64,000 bases of DNA from Streptomyces pseudovenezuelae (GCF_029892565.1 NZ_JARXVH010000002.1:846501-910500), one strand, 5' to 3'; positions 17,861 to 26,521 are shown, numbered from the stretch's first letter. Made by a program: numbers and translations. The notes: a model not told the origin generated them from the sequence alone.

Positions 17861-18886
17861 TTGCGCGTACTGCTGACCGGACACCAGGGCTATCTGGGCA
17901 CCGTGATGGCCCCGGTCCTCGCGGCCGCCGGGCACGAAGTCGTCGGCCTGGACGCCGGCCTGTTCGCCGACTGCGTCCTCGGCCCGGCGCCCGCGGACCC
18001 GCCGGGGGAGCGGATCGACCTGCGCGACGTCACGCCCGAACACGTGGCAGGGGTGGACGCCGTGATCCACCTGGCCGCCCTGTCCAACGACCCGCTGGGA
18101 TCGCTGGCGCCGGAACTCACCTACGACATCAACCACCACGCGTCCGTCCGCCTCGCGCGGCTGGCCCGCGACGCCGGAGTGCGGCGCTTCCTGTACGCGT
18201 CCACCTGCTCGGTCTACGGCGCGTCCGGCGGCGACGGCCTGGTGGCCGAGGACGCTCCGCTGCGCCCGGTGACGCCGTACGCGGAGTCGAAGGTGCGGGT
18301 GGAGGACGACCTGCACGCGCTGGCCGACGGCGACTTCACCCCGGTGTTCATGCGCAACGCCACCGCCTTCGGCTACTCGCCCCGGCTGCGCGCCGACATC
18401 GTGCTGAACAACCTGGTGGGCCACGCGCTCCTGTCCGGCGAGGTGCTGGTGCTCTCCGACGGCACCCCCTGGCGCCCACTGGTGCACGCCGCCGACATCG
18501 CACGCGCCTTCACGGCCGCGCTGACCGCGCCGCGCGAAGCGGTGCACGACCGGGCGTTCAACATCGGCAGTGAGATCAACAACGTCACCGTCGCCGAGAT
18601 CGCCGAGCAGGTCGCCGAGGCGGTGTCCGGCGCGAAGGTGGTGATCACCGGGGAGAACGGTGCCGATCCGCGGTCCTACCGGGTGGACTTCTCCCGGTTC
18701 CGCGCCGCGATCCCCGGCTTCGACTGCGAGTGGACGGTGAAGCAGGGCGCGCTCGAACTCGCCGACGCCTACCGGAAGTTCGACCTGACCCGGGAGGACT
18801 TCGAACGACGCTTCACCCGCCTTGCCGTACTGCGCGCGGCGTCCGAAGCCGGCGCCGTCGACGACACCCTGCGGTGGCGCCGATGA
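17861..18886 (+). CDS. NAD-dependent epimerase/dehydratase (extended SDR)
   Basis: 341 residues starting at TTG 17861, 3 nt after the deacetylase. The glycine-rich NAD site is LLTGHQGYLGTVMAPVL at the N-terminus. The catalytic set is the serine in YASTCSVYG and the YxxxK motif as YAESK (about residues 141-145). These features define extended SDRs such as nucleotide-sugar 4-epimerases, 4,6-dehydratases and 4-ketoreductases. The cofactor site and active site are complete. Given the cytidylyltransferase, C-methyltransferase and 3,5-epimerase nearby, 4-ketoreduction or 4-epimerisation of a branched sugar is likely, but 4,6-dehydration cannot be excluded. Downstream ATGA overlap couples it to the DUF4910 gene. 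Confidence 0.88.
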   Translation: MRVLLTGHQGYLGTVMAPVLAAAGHEVVGLDAGLFADCVLGPAPADPPGERIDLRDVTPEHVAGVDAVIHLAALSNDPLGSLAPELTYDINHHASVRLARLARDAGVRRFLYASTCSVYGASGGDGLVAEDAPLRPVTPYAESKVRVEDDLHALADGDFTPVFMRNATAFGYSPRLRADIVLNNLVGHALLSGEVLVLSDGTPWRPLVHAADIARAFTAALTAPREAVHDRAFNIGSEINNVTVAEIAEQVAEAVSGAKVVITGENGADPRSYRVDFSRFRAAIPGFDCEWTVKQGALELADAYRKFDLTREDFERRFTRLAVLRAASEAGAVDDTLRWRR

Positions 18887-20157
18887 CCGACACCGCCGAA
18901 GAGATGTACACGCTGGTGGAGCGGATGTACCCGCTGTGCCGGAGCATCACCGGCGACGGGGTGCGCGCCACCCTGGACATCGTCGGGGAGTACATCCCCT
19001 TGCAGGTGCACGAGGTGCCGACCGGGACGCAGGTCCTCGACTGGACGGTGCCGCAGGAGTGGAACATCCGGGACGCGTACATCGCCGACACCGCCGGCCA
19101 CCGGGTCGTCAACTTCGCCGCGTCCAGCCTGCACGTGCTCGGTTACAGCGTGCCGGTGTCTGCGACCATGCCGCTGGCCGAGCTGCGCGCACACCTGCAC
19201 ACCCTGCCGGACCACCCGTCCTGGGTCCCGTACCGCACGAGTTACTACAAGCCGGAATGGGGGTTCTGCCTGGCTCAGGAGACTCTGGACGCGCTGCCGG
19301 ACGGCGAGTACGAGGTACGCGTCGACTCCACACTCGCGGACGGCCACCTCACCTACGCCGAGCACGTGGTCCCCGGACAGGTCCCCGACGAGGTGATCGT
19401 CTCCTGCCACGTCTGCCACCCGTCGCTGGCCAACGACAACCTGGCCGGCATCGCGGTGGCGACGTTCCTCGCCCGGGCACTGGCACAGGAAACGCCGTAC
19501 TACACCTACCGGTTCATCTACGCGCCCGGCACCATCGGGGCGATCACCTGGCTGGCCCGCAACGCGGAGCGGGTGGAACGGGTCAAGCACGGCCTCGTGC
19601 TGGCCTGCGCCGGGGACCCGGGCCAGGTGACGTACAAGCAGAGCAGGCGCGGCGACGCGGAGATCGACCGGGTGATGCGGCACGTGCTGACCGCGTCCGA
19701 ACGCCCGCACCACGTCAACGAGTTCACCCCGTACGGCTACGACGAGCGGCAGTACTGCTCGCCCGGCTTCAACCTCGGCGTCGGCTCGCTCACCCGCACC
19801 CCGTACGCCGGCTACCCCGAGTACCACACCTCGGCGGACAACCTGGACTTCGTCTCCCCGGAGGCGATGGCGGACACCCTCGCAGTCTGCCGCGAGGCAT
19901 TCGCCGTCCTCGACCGCAACCGGCGGTACCTCAACCTCAGCCCCTACGGCGAACCACAGCTGGGCCGGCGCGGGTTGTACGACGCGCTCGGCGGCCGCAG
20001 CGACACCAAGCAGGCCCAGATGGCCATGCTCTGGGTGCTCAACCTCTCCGACGGCGAGCACAGTCTGCTGGACGTCGCCGAGCGGTCCGGGCTGCCGTTC
20101 AGCGCCGTGGCCGCCGCAGCCGACGCCCTGTGCGGCGCCGAACTGATCAAGGCATGA
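18883..20157 (+). CDS. DUF4910 domain protein, aminopeptidase-like fold
   Basis: 424 residues from ATG 18883 (ATGA overlap). It belongs to a widespread family found in polysaccharide and LPS clusters (DUF2172 insert plus DUF4910). The N-terminal segment MYPLCRSITGDGVR and VPTGTQVLDWTVP is typical. The M28-peptidase-like core has CHVCHPSLANDNLAG with candidate metal ligands His176, His179 and Asp185, then AGDPGQVTYKQSRRG, FNLGVGSL and PEYHTSADN. A winged-helix-like tail closes the protein (MLWVLNLSDGEHSLLDVAER). The fold suggests a zinc hydrolase of a peptide or amide bond, but no reaction is known to me. Position between the sugar SDR and the flippase suggests a role in sugar modification, perhaps amide handling. 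Confidence 0.85.
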   Translation: MTDTAEEMYTLVERMYPLCRSITGDGVRATLDIVGEYIPLQVHEVPTGTQVLDWTVPQEWNIRDAYIADTAGHRVVNFAASSLHVLGYSVPVSATMPLAELRAHLHTLPDHPSWVPYRTSYYKPEWGFCLAQETLDALPDGEYEVRVDSTLADGHLTYAEHVVPGQVPDEVIVSCHVCHPSLANDNLAGIAVATFLARALAQETPYYTYRFIYAPGTIGAITWLARNAERVERVKHGLVLACAGDPGQVTYKQSRRGDAEIDRVMRHVLTASERPHHVNEFTPYGYDERQYCSPGFNLGVGSLTRTPYAGYPEYHTSADNLDFVSPEAMADTLAVCREAFAVLDRNRRYLNLSPYGEPQLGRRGLYDALGGRSDTKQAQMAMLWVLNLSDGEHSLLDVAERSGLPFSAVAAAADALCGAELIKA

Positions 20158-21476
20158 CGCCGATGACCACCGAGGGGGAGAAGACGACGGCATCGGCGGC
20201 CCCGCCCGGACCCGCCCGGCACACGACCGCCAAGCGGGCCATGGTCGGCCGGCTGTCCTGGGGACTGGCCGACCAGGCGGCCTCCAGCGTGAGCAACTTC
20301 GCGGTGGGCATCTACGTGGCCCGCTCGCTTGGCGTGACCGCGTTCGGCGTGTTCAGCCTCGCCTGGGTGACGTACGGCGTGGTGCTCAACGTCTCCCGCG
20401 GGCTGGCCACCGATCCGCTCGTGGTGCGCTTCAGCGGAGTGCCGGGCACATCCTGGCGCCGGGCGGTGGGCCGCTCGACGGGCACCGCACTCGACGTCGG
20501 CATCGCCCTCGGCGCGGTGTGTCTGCTGGCCGGGCTCGCCCTCGGCGGCCGTGTGGGGCCCGCGTTCGCCGCCCTCGGCGTCATGTTGCCGGGGCTGCTG
20601 CTCCAGGACGCCTGGCGGTTCTCGTTCTTCGCCGCCGGCGCCGGGCGGAAGGCGTTCCTCAACGACGTCGTCTGGGGTGTCGCGCTCGTCCCGGCCATGG
20701 TGCTGGCGGCCCACGGGGGCGGCGTGGCCGCTTTCGTGCTCGCCTGGGGCGCCTCCGCCACCGTGGCGGCGGGGTACGGATACCTCCAGTCCGGCATCCG
20801 CCCCCGGATGAGCCAGGCGCGCGGCTGGCTTCGCGAACAGCGCGATCTCGGCTACCGGTACCTGGTCGAAAACGTCAGCCTCAGCGGCGCCAGCCAACTG
20901 CGGGCGTACGGGCTCGGCGTGATCGTCGGGGTCGGCGCGGTGGGCGCGGTGCGGGGCGCCGAACTCCTGCTCGGCCCGTTCCTCGCCGTGCTGATGGGGC
21001 TCTCGCTGGTCACCGTCCCGGAGGCGGCACGGGTGCTGCGGCAGGCACCGCACCAGCTCGGCAGGTTCTGCCTCCTGCTGGGCGGGGGGCAGGCCGCAGG
21101 CGCGCTGCTCTGGGGCACGGCGCTGCTGCTGATGCCCGGAAGGCTCGGCGAACTGGTGCTCGGCGACGTCTGGCACTCCGCCTCGCAGCTCATCGTGCCG
21201 ATCACTCTCGGCGTCGCCGGCGCGGGCCTCGGCACCGGCGCGGCGGCCGGGCTCCGTGCGCTCGGCGCGGCCCGGCGCAGCCTGCGCTCCCAGCTCTTCG
21301 CCTCCGCCTGCTATGTCAGCGGCGGGCTCGGCGGGGCGGCCGCCGCCGGCACGGTCGGCTCGGCCTGGGGCGTCGCCGCCGCGACCGTCAGCGGCTCGGC
21401 CGTGTGGTGGCTGCAACTGCGCTCCGCCCTGCGCGAGCGCCACCGTAATCGCATCTCCGAAGGGAGGACCTCATGA
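20154..21476 (+). CDS. Polysaccharide flippase (Wzx-like, MOP superfamily)
   Basis: A 440-residue integral membrane protein with about twelve hydrophobic segments, including SNFAVGIYVARSLGVTAFGV, ALGAVCLLAGLALGG, VALVPAMVLAAHG, LLLGPFLAVLMGLSLVTV and LGGGQAAGALLWGTALLLM. The layout matches O-antigen/teichoic-acid flippases that move lipid-linked repeat units across the membrane. The start is ATG 20154 in an ATGA overlap; ATG 20163 nine bases on is an alternative. The frame is open far upstream but only as a shadow of the previous gene. It lies between the DUF4910 and GT2 genes, with which it overlaps by four bases on each side. A charged, Thr/Ala-rich cytoplasmic N-terminus of about 25 residues precedes the first helix. 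Confidence 0.85.
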   Translation: MTPMTTEGEKTTASAAPPGPARHTTAKRAMVGRLSWGLADQAASSVSNFAVGIYVARSLGVTAFGVFSLAWVTYGVVLNVSRGLATDPLVVRFSGVPGTSWRRAVGRSTGTALDVGIALGAVCLLAGLALGGRVGPAFAALGVMLPGLLLQDAWRFSFFAAGAGRKAFLNDVVWGVALVPAMVLAAHGGGVAAFVLAWGASATVAAGYGYLQSGIRPRMSQARGWLREQRDLGYRYLVENVSLSGASQLRAYGLGVIVGVGAVGAVRGAELLLGPFLAVLMGLSLVTVPEAARVLRQAPHQLGRFCLLLGGGQAAGALLWGTALLLMPGRLGELVLGDVWHSASQLIVPITLGVAGAGLGTGAAAGLRALGAARRSLRSQLFASACYVSGGLGGAAAAGTVGSAWGVAAATVSGSAVWWLQLRSALRERHRNRISEGRTS

Positions 21477-22420
21477 CCGCTCGACCCAGGCTGAGCATCG
21501 GCCTGCCCGTGTACAACGGCGAGGAGTACCTCGCCGAGTCGCTCGACGCCCTGCTCGGCCAGACCTACGAGGACTTCGAACTCGTCGTCTCCGACAACGC
21601 CTCCACCGACGGGACCCAGGACATCTGCCGCAAGTACGCCGCGCAGGACTCGCGGATCCGGTACCTCCGGCTGCCCCGGAACATCGGCGCCACCCCGAAC
21701 CACAACCATGTGTTCGCCGAGTCCCGCGGCGAACTGTTCAAGTGGGCCTCGCACGACGACCTCTACGGCCGCGACCTGCTGCGACGCTGCGTCGAAGCAC
21801 TGGACGAGCGGCCGGAGATGATCCTCGCGCACAGCGGCCAGGCGGTCATCGACGGCGACGGCCAGGTGACGGTCCCCTACGAGTACACGCTCGCCACCGA
21901 CTCCCCGCACGCACCGGAGCGCTTCCGCAGTCTGCTGTTCGAGCCGGGTGGCGACGACTTCTACGGAGTGATGCGGGCCGACATGCTGCGCCGGGTGAAA
22001 CCGATGGACAGCTACCACCACGCGGACCGCACGTACGTCGCCGAGATCACCCTGCACGGGCCCTTCCACCAGGTGCCGGAGCTGCTGTACTTCCGCCGCG
22101 ACCACCCCAACCGCGCCGAGCGGGCGAACCCTTCCAAGCGCTCCCGGTGCGTCAACCTGGACCCGCGCCGGGCAGGCCCGCTGCACCCGACACCCCGGCT
22201 GCTCGCCGAGTACGTCTGGGGCTTTGCGTCGGCGATCCGGCGGGCGCCGCTGTCCCCGGCCGACCGGCGCGCCTGCTACCGCCACCTGGCCGCCTGGATG
22301 ACCAGTCGGGTCAGGCCGGGCGCGGGCGAGCGGGTCGAGGACCGCGCCCCGGTCGACCCGGCCCAGCTCACGGTCTCCGTCGACGCCCTCGTCGCCGGCC
22401 GGGAGGGGAGGCGGACATGA
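21473..22420 (+). CDS. Glycosyltransferase family 2
   Basis: A 315-residue GT-A glycosyltransferase. It opens LSIGLPVYNGEEYLAESLDA, with the nucleotide-binding DNASTDGTQDIC and the metal-binding region KWASHDDLYGRDLL (DD at about residues 95-96). This is the third glycosyltransferase of the operon, so the repeat unit has at least four sugars if an initiating transferase lies outside the window. The C-terminal third (SSAIRRAPLSPADRRACYRHL-like, alpha-helical) has no recognised membrane span. ATG 21473 overlaps the flippase stop and the stop overlaps the pyruvyltransferase start. The preceding GGGAGG lies 8-13 nt before the ATG and is a good ribosome-binding site. Donor sugar is unknown. Confidence 0.88.
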   Translation: MTARPRLSIGLPVYNGEEYLAESLDALLGQTYEDFELVVSDNASTDGTQDICRKYAAQDSRIRYLRLPRNIGATPNHNHVFAESRGELFKWASHDDLYGRDLLRRCVEALDERPEMILAHSGQAVIDGDGQVTVPYEYTLATDSPHAPERFRSLLFEPGGDDFYGVMRADMLRRVKPMDSYHHADRTYVAEITLHGPFHQVPELLYFRRDHPNRAERANPSKRSRCVNLDPRRAGPLHPTPRLLAEYVWGFASAIRRAPLSPADRRACYRHLAAWMTSRVRPGAGERVEDRAPVDPAQLTVSVDALVAGREGRRT

Positions 22421-23655
22421 CGGCCGCGGACCAGACTCCGGTGCGCGTCGGGGTGTTCGGCCTCCTCGGCTCCGGCAACCTCGGCAACGACGGGTCGCTT
22501 GAAGCCGTCCTCGGATACCTCCGCGCCGACCACCCGGAGGCGGCCGTGGACGCGCTGTGCGGCGGGCCCGAGGCCGTGACGGCCCGGTTCGGGATCCCCG
22601 CCACGCGGCTGCACTGGAACCGCGCGGAGTACCGGACCGCGTCACGCGTGGGCGCGATAGCGGCGAAGGGGCTGGGCAAACTCGTCGACGTCTTCCGCAC
22701 TGCCGCCTGGGTGCGGAAGCACGACGTGGTGATCGTGCCGGGCATGGGCGTCCTGGAGGCCACACTGCCGCTGCGGCCGTGGGGCTTTCCCTACTCGCTG
22801 TTCCTGCTCTGCGCGAGCGGCCGACTGCTGCGCACCCGGGTCGCGCTGGTCAGCGTCGGCGCCGCCCAGATTCGCGACCGGCCCACCCGGGCCCTGGTGC
22901 GCTGGTCGGCGCGGCTGGCCGCGTACCGGTCCTACCGGGACGCCCAGTCCCGTGACGCGATGCGGGCGATGGGCGTGGACACCGCGCACGACGAGGTCTA
23001 CCCGGACCTCGCGTTCGCCCTGCCGGCGCCGCGGGCGAGCACGCCCTCGGGCCCGCCGGGCGCGGTCTGCGTCGGCGTGATGGACTTCCACGGCGGCAAC
23101 GACGACCGAGCCCGGGCCGAGGAGATATACCGGCGCTACCTCGAGGGGACGATCCGGTTCGTCCGCACGCTGGTCGAGGAGGGCAGGCCGGTCCGGCTGC
23201 TCACCGGCGACGCGTGCGACGCGACGGTGGTCGCCGCGATCCTCGACGCGGTGGACTCACCGCTGGTCACTGCTGCCGAGCCGGCCTCGCTGGCCGACCT
23301 GATGAAGGAGATGGCGGCCGCCGACACCGTGGTGGCGATCCGTTACCACAACCTGATCTGCGCGCTGAAGACAGGCACGCCGGTGCTCGCCCTCAGCTAT
23401 GCGGCCAAGAGCGACGCGCTCATGGACCGGATGGGGCTCGGCGCGTACTGCCACCCGGCGCGCGAGGTCGACGCCGACCGGCTGCTGGAGCAGTTCCGGG
23501 CACTGGAGAAGCGATCGGCCGAGCTGCGGCAGACGCTCGTCGAGCGGAACCAGGACGCCGCCCGGCAACTGGAGCACCAGTTCACCGAGTTGACCGCGGT
23601 CCTGTTCCCGGCGTCCGACCACCCGCGCGCGCATGTTCCGCAGGAGACTCCATGA
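22417..23655 (+). CDS. Polysaccharide pyruvyl transferase family protein
   Basis: 412 residues from ATG 22417. The PS_pyruv_trans signature is visible as GLLGSGNLGNDGSLEAVL at the N-terminus and as YHNLICALKTGTPVLALSYA followed by KSDALMDRMGL near residues 310-335. The family adds pyruvate ketals from phosphoenolpyruvate to sugars of exopolysaccharides, giving the polymer negative charge; some members (CsaB, WcaK) do so on wall polymers. The internal region with VGVMDFHGGNDDRARAEEIY matches the more WcaK-like branch. It is coupled to GT2 upstream and the epimerase downstream by four-base overlaps. The predicted product is soluble. The conserved histidine of the C-terminal half (YHN, RYHNL) is present, so activity is likely. 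Confidence 0.87.
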   Translation: MTAADQTPVRVGVFGLLGSGNLGNDGSLEAVLGYLRADHPEAAVDALCGGPEAVTARFGIPATRLHWNRAEYRTASRVGAIAAKGLGKLVDVFRTAAWVRKHDVVIVPGMGVLEATLPLRPWGFPYSLFLLCASGRLLRTRVALVSVGAAQIRDRPTRALVRWSARLAAYRSYRDAQSRDAMRAMGVDTAHDEVYPDLAFALPAPRASTPSGPPGAVCVGVMDFHGGNDDRARAEEIYRRYLEGTIRFVRTLVEEGRPVRLLTGDACDATVVAAILDAVDSPLVTAAEPASLADLMKEMAAADTVVAIRYHNLICALKTGTPVLALSYAAKSDALMDRMGLGAYCHPAREVDADRLLEQFRALEKRSAELRQTLVERNQDAARQLEHQFTELTAVLFPASDHPRAHVPQETP

Positions 23656-24203
23656 AAGCGATCGAAGTCCCGGAGATCACCGGCGCGTACCTCTTCGAAC
23701 CGACGCCCTACGCCGACGAGCGCGGCTTCTTCTGCCGCACCTTCGACGCCGACGTGGTCCGCTCGGTGGGCCTGGACCCGGACGCGTTCGTCCAGGACAG
23801 CCTGTCCCGCTCGGTCCGGGGCGTGCTGCGCGGCCTGCACCTGCGCTCCGGCGCCGGCGAGGCCAAGCTGGTGCGGTGCTCGTACGGGAGGATCTTCGAC
23901 GTCGTCGTGGACCTGCGGACGGACTCGCCGACCTACCGCAACCGGGCCTTCTTCGAGCTGTCCGGTGACACGCAGACGACCCTGTACATCCCGGCGGGGT
24001 GCGCACACGGCTTCCAGGCGCTGACCGACACCGCCGACACCTCGTACCGGATCGACCGACCGCACGATCCGGCCGAGGACGTGACGATCGCCTTCGACGA
24101 CCCGGAGCTCGCCATCCCCTGGCCGCTGCCGGTCACATCGATGTCCCAACGGGACCGCGAGGCGCCGAGCCTCGCCAAGGTCCTGCAGCACAAAGAAAGT
24201 TGA
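23652..24203 (+). CDS. dTDP-4-dehydrorhamnose 3,5-epimerase-like (RmlC family)
   Basis: 183 residues from ATG 23652 in an ATGA overlap. RmlC family motifs are intact: FVQDSLSRSVRGVLRGLHLR with the catalytic base His63, RIFDVVVDLRTDSPTY, and LYIPAGCAHGFQALTD with the second conserved His. Length fits the family. RmlC double-epimerises dTDP-4-keto-6-deoxyglucose, but relatives act on CDP- or other 4-keto sugars and some epimerise only C3 or C5. Here it may serve the CDP-sugar/C-methyl branch because no rmlA, rmlB or rmlD is near. The acid residue that is Tyr in typical enzymes corresponds roughly to SYRIDRP. Preceding AGGAGACT gives a good ribosome-binding site. Confidence 0.9.
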   Translation: MKAIEVPEITGAYLFEPTPYADERGFFCRTFDADVVRSVGLDPDAFVQDSLSRSVRGVLRGLHLRSGAGEAKLVRCSYGRIFDVVVDLRTDSPTYRNRAFFELSGDTQTTLYIPAGCAHGFQALTDTADTSYRIDRPHDPAEDVTIAFDDPELAIPWPLPVTSMSQRDREAPSLAKVLQHKES

Positions 24204-24210
24204 GGCCGGC

Positions 24211-25545
24211 GTGCCCACCGAAGACTCCCAAGAACTCCACCTGCCCCGCTCGCGGAAGGCGAACGAGCGGCTGCACGCCATGATCCCCGGGGGCGCGCAC
24301 ACCTATGCCAAGGGCGACGACCAGTACCCCGAGAACCTGGCCCCGGTCATCAGCCACGGCCGCGGCGCCCATGTGTGGGACGTCGACGGCAACCGCTACA
24401 TCGAGTACGGCTCCGGCTTGCGGTCGGTCAGCCTCGGCCACGCCCACCCACGCGTGATCGAGGCGGTGCGGCGGGAACTCGACCGCGGCAGCAACTTCGT
24501 CCGGCCGTCCATCGTGGAGGTCGAGGCCGCCGAACGCTTCCTGGCCACTGTGCCGACGGCCGAGATGGTGAAGTTCGCGAAGAACGGCTCCGACGCCACC
24601 ACCGCCGCGGTACGACTGGCCCGCGCCGTCACCGGGCGTCCGCGGGTGGCCATCTGCGGGGACCACCCGTTCTTCTCCGTGGACGACTGGTTCATCGGCA
24701 CCACGCCGATGTCCGCCGGTGTTCCGGCGGCGACCAACGAACTCACCGTGGCGTTCCCTTACGGGGACCTGGCCGCCACGGAGGAGTTGCTCACCCGGTA
24801 CCAGGACGAGGTCGCCTGCCTGATCCTCGAACCCGCCACCCACACCGAGCCACCGCCCGGGTACCTCACCGGCCTGCGCGAGCTGGCCGACCGGTACGGC
24901 TGCGTACTGATCTTCGACGAGATGATCACCGGCTTCCGCTGGTCCGAGGCGGGCGCCCAGGGTCTGTACGGCGTCGTCCCCGACCTCTCCACGTTCGGCA
25001 AGGCGCTGGGCAACGGATTCGCCGTCTCCGCGCTGGCCGGGCGCCGTGAGCTGATGGAGTGGGGCGGGCTGCGTCACTCCGGCGAGCGGGTGTTCCTGCT
25101 GTCCACCACGCACGGCGCGGAAACGCATTCCCTGGCAGCCGCGATGGCCGTGCAGACCACCTACGTCGAAGAGGGCGTCACCACCCAACTGCACACCCTC
25201 GGCGAGCGGTTGGCCGCCGGTGTCCGCGACGCCGCGGCCGGCATGGGTGTCGGCGACCACATCGTCGTCCGAGGCCGGGCAAGCAACCTGGTCTTCGCCA
25301 CCCTCGACGAGAACCTGCAGCCGTCGCAGCAGTACCGCACCCTGTTCCTGCGCCGGCTCCTCGCGGGCGGAGTACTGGCCCCGTCCTTCGTGGTGAGCAG
25401 CGCCCTTGAGGAGGCGGACATCGACCGCACCGTCGATGTGGTGGCCCAGGCATGCGCGGTGTACCGGAAGGCACTGGACGCCGCCGACCCCACCCCCTGG
25501 CTGGCCGGGCGGCCGGTGAAGCCCGTGTTCCGCCGCTTGTCGTGA
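24211..25545 (+). CDS. PLP-dependent class III aminotransferase, glutamate-1-semialdehyde aminomutase-like
   Basis: 444 residues starting at GTG 24211, 7 nt after the epimerase. Class III aminotransferase features: GAHTYAKGDDQYP, KFAKNGSDATTAAVRLARA, the PLP-phosphate and ring-binding LIFDEMITGFRW, and the Schiff-base lysine Lys264 in TFGKALGNGF. The sequence is nearest to HemL (glutamate-1-semialdehyde 2,1-aminomutase), but the operon context makes a housekeeping heme role unlikely. HemL-like paralogues in surface-polysaccharide clusters are thought to act on sugars or sugar-linked amino compounds. It ends the polysaccharide operon and converges on the PAP2 gene with only 12 nt between stops. 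No terminator-like hairpin is evident in that gap. Confidence 0.87.
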   Translation: MPTEDSQELHLPRSRKANERLHAMIPGGAHTYAKGDDQYPENLAPVISHGRGAHVWDVDGNRYIEYGSGLRSVSLGHAHPRVIEAVRRELDRGSNFVRPSIVEVEAAERFLATVPTAEMVKFAKNGSDATTAAVRLARAVTGRPRVAICGDHPFFSVDDWFIGTTPMSAGVPAATNELTVAFPYGDLAATEELLTRYQDEVACLILEPATHTEPPPGYLTGLRELADRYGCVLIFDEMITGFRWSEAGAQGLYGVVPDLSTFGKALGNGFAVSALAGRRELMEWGGLRHSGERVFLLSTTHGAETHSLAAAMAVQTTYVEEGVTTQLHTLGERLAAGVRDAAAGMGVGDHIVVRGRASNLVFATLDENLQPSQQYRTLFLRRLLAGGVLAPSFVVSSALEEADIDRTVDVVAQACAVYRKALDAADPTPWLAGRPVKPVFRRLS

Positions 25546-25557
25546 CGCGACGTGACG

Positions 25558-26220
25558 TCAGTGAGGCTCCCGACGAACGGAGTCGGCGGTCCGGTCGACC
25601 AGCCACGCCGTCACCGGGACCACCGCCAGTGCGGTACACCAACCGCCGAGGACGTCGGTCGGGTAGTGCGCGCCCAGGGCGACCTGCGCCCAGCCCATGG
25701 CGGCGCCGGCAACAAGCGCCGCGGCGAGCACGAGTGACGTGCCGGCCGTTCTTCCGAGGCCGAGCCCGCCGGTCGCGAGCAGCGCCACCATGAGGGCCAG
25801 CGCGGTGAGGAAGGCGGTGTGCCCGCTCGGGTAGGACAGGTTGTCGTCGCCGTGAATGGTGCGTCCCACCAGGTGCTTGATCAGCGTCCCCGTCCCCACG
25901 GTCATGCCGACGCCGGCAACGATGAGCACCGCCGCACGAGGACGCCGAAGCACCAGGCAGCCCGTCACGGCGGCTACGACCAGCGTCGCCGCTCCCACGG
26001 GCTCTCCCAAGAAGTCCAGGGCCAGAGCGACGTACCGCCACGGCGGCCGCAGAGTGTCCGCCGTCGGCTGGATGATCCACCTGTCAACCTCGCCGGGCTC
26101 GCTGTGGCCGGCGTACAGGACCCCGAGAGCGACGACCACCAGCGCGGCGAGGGCAGCTATCAGCCCGAGCCGCGGGTGCAGCGACGGGGGCAGCACTACG
26201 GGCGTCGGTCGGCCGGTCAC
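25558..26220 (-). CDS. PAP2 superfamily membrane phosphatase
   Basis: A 220-residue membrane protein on the minus strand with about five to six hydrophobic segments (LIAALAALVVVALGVLYAG, VGAATLVVAAVTGCLVL, AVLIVAGVGMTVGTG, FLTALALMVALLATGG, LALAVVPVTAWLVDR). PAP2 phosphatase motifs are recognisable: KHLVGRT for the first, YPSGHTAF for the second and GAHYPTDVLGGW for the third. Two catalytic-site departures stand out: the first motif ends RT not RP, and the third reads AQVALGAHYPTD where the usual Arg is Gln. The family removes phosphate from lipid phosphates such as undecaprenyl pyrophosphate, which would suit the neighbouring Wzx/Wzy pathway. The Gln substitution makes full activity uncertain. 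Confidence 0.85.
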   Translation of the reverse strand: MTGRPTPVVLPPSLHPRLGLIAALAALVVVALGVLYAGHSEPGEVDRWIIQPTADTLRPPWRYVALALDFLGEPVGAATLVVAAVTGCLVLRRPRAAVLIVAGVGMTVGTGTLIKHLVGRTIHGDDNLSYPSGHTAFLTALALMVALLATGGLGLGRTAGTSLVLAAALVAGAAMGWAQVALGAHYPTDVLGGWCTALAVVPVTAWLVDRTADSVRREPH

Positions 26221-26521
26221 ACGTTCACCGCGTCCGCTCGAACCGCGGTGGTTGGACCGAGCAGGATGACGAATCCGTCAAGCGCGAACTGGACGGGGTC
26301 GACTTCCAGGCCCTCTCCTGCCAAGTGATCCAACGCGAGCCCCCCGTCGTGTCCGATTCACCCTCCAGCGACCATGAGCGCCCCGCGGACACCCGCCCCT
26401 GGCCTGTACGCCCCTGCGGGAGCCGTCAGCACCCTAGCCGCAATCGGGTCGCGGCAAACCACTGTCGGGACAGTCGCGGAATGCCACGGTATGGCGTGCT
26501 CGAAGTAAGACGGTGTCTTGA
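26221..26521. other. Intergenic stretch without a recognisable gene
   Basis: About 300 bases between the PAP2 start and the transposase remnant. On the minus strand the part at 26225-26330 reads as a short open stretch (LEVDPVQFALDGFVILLGP and similar) that could be a gene tail, but I cannot assign it. The rest shows no protein signature, RNA gene or clear promoter. Confidence 0.4.
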
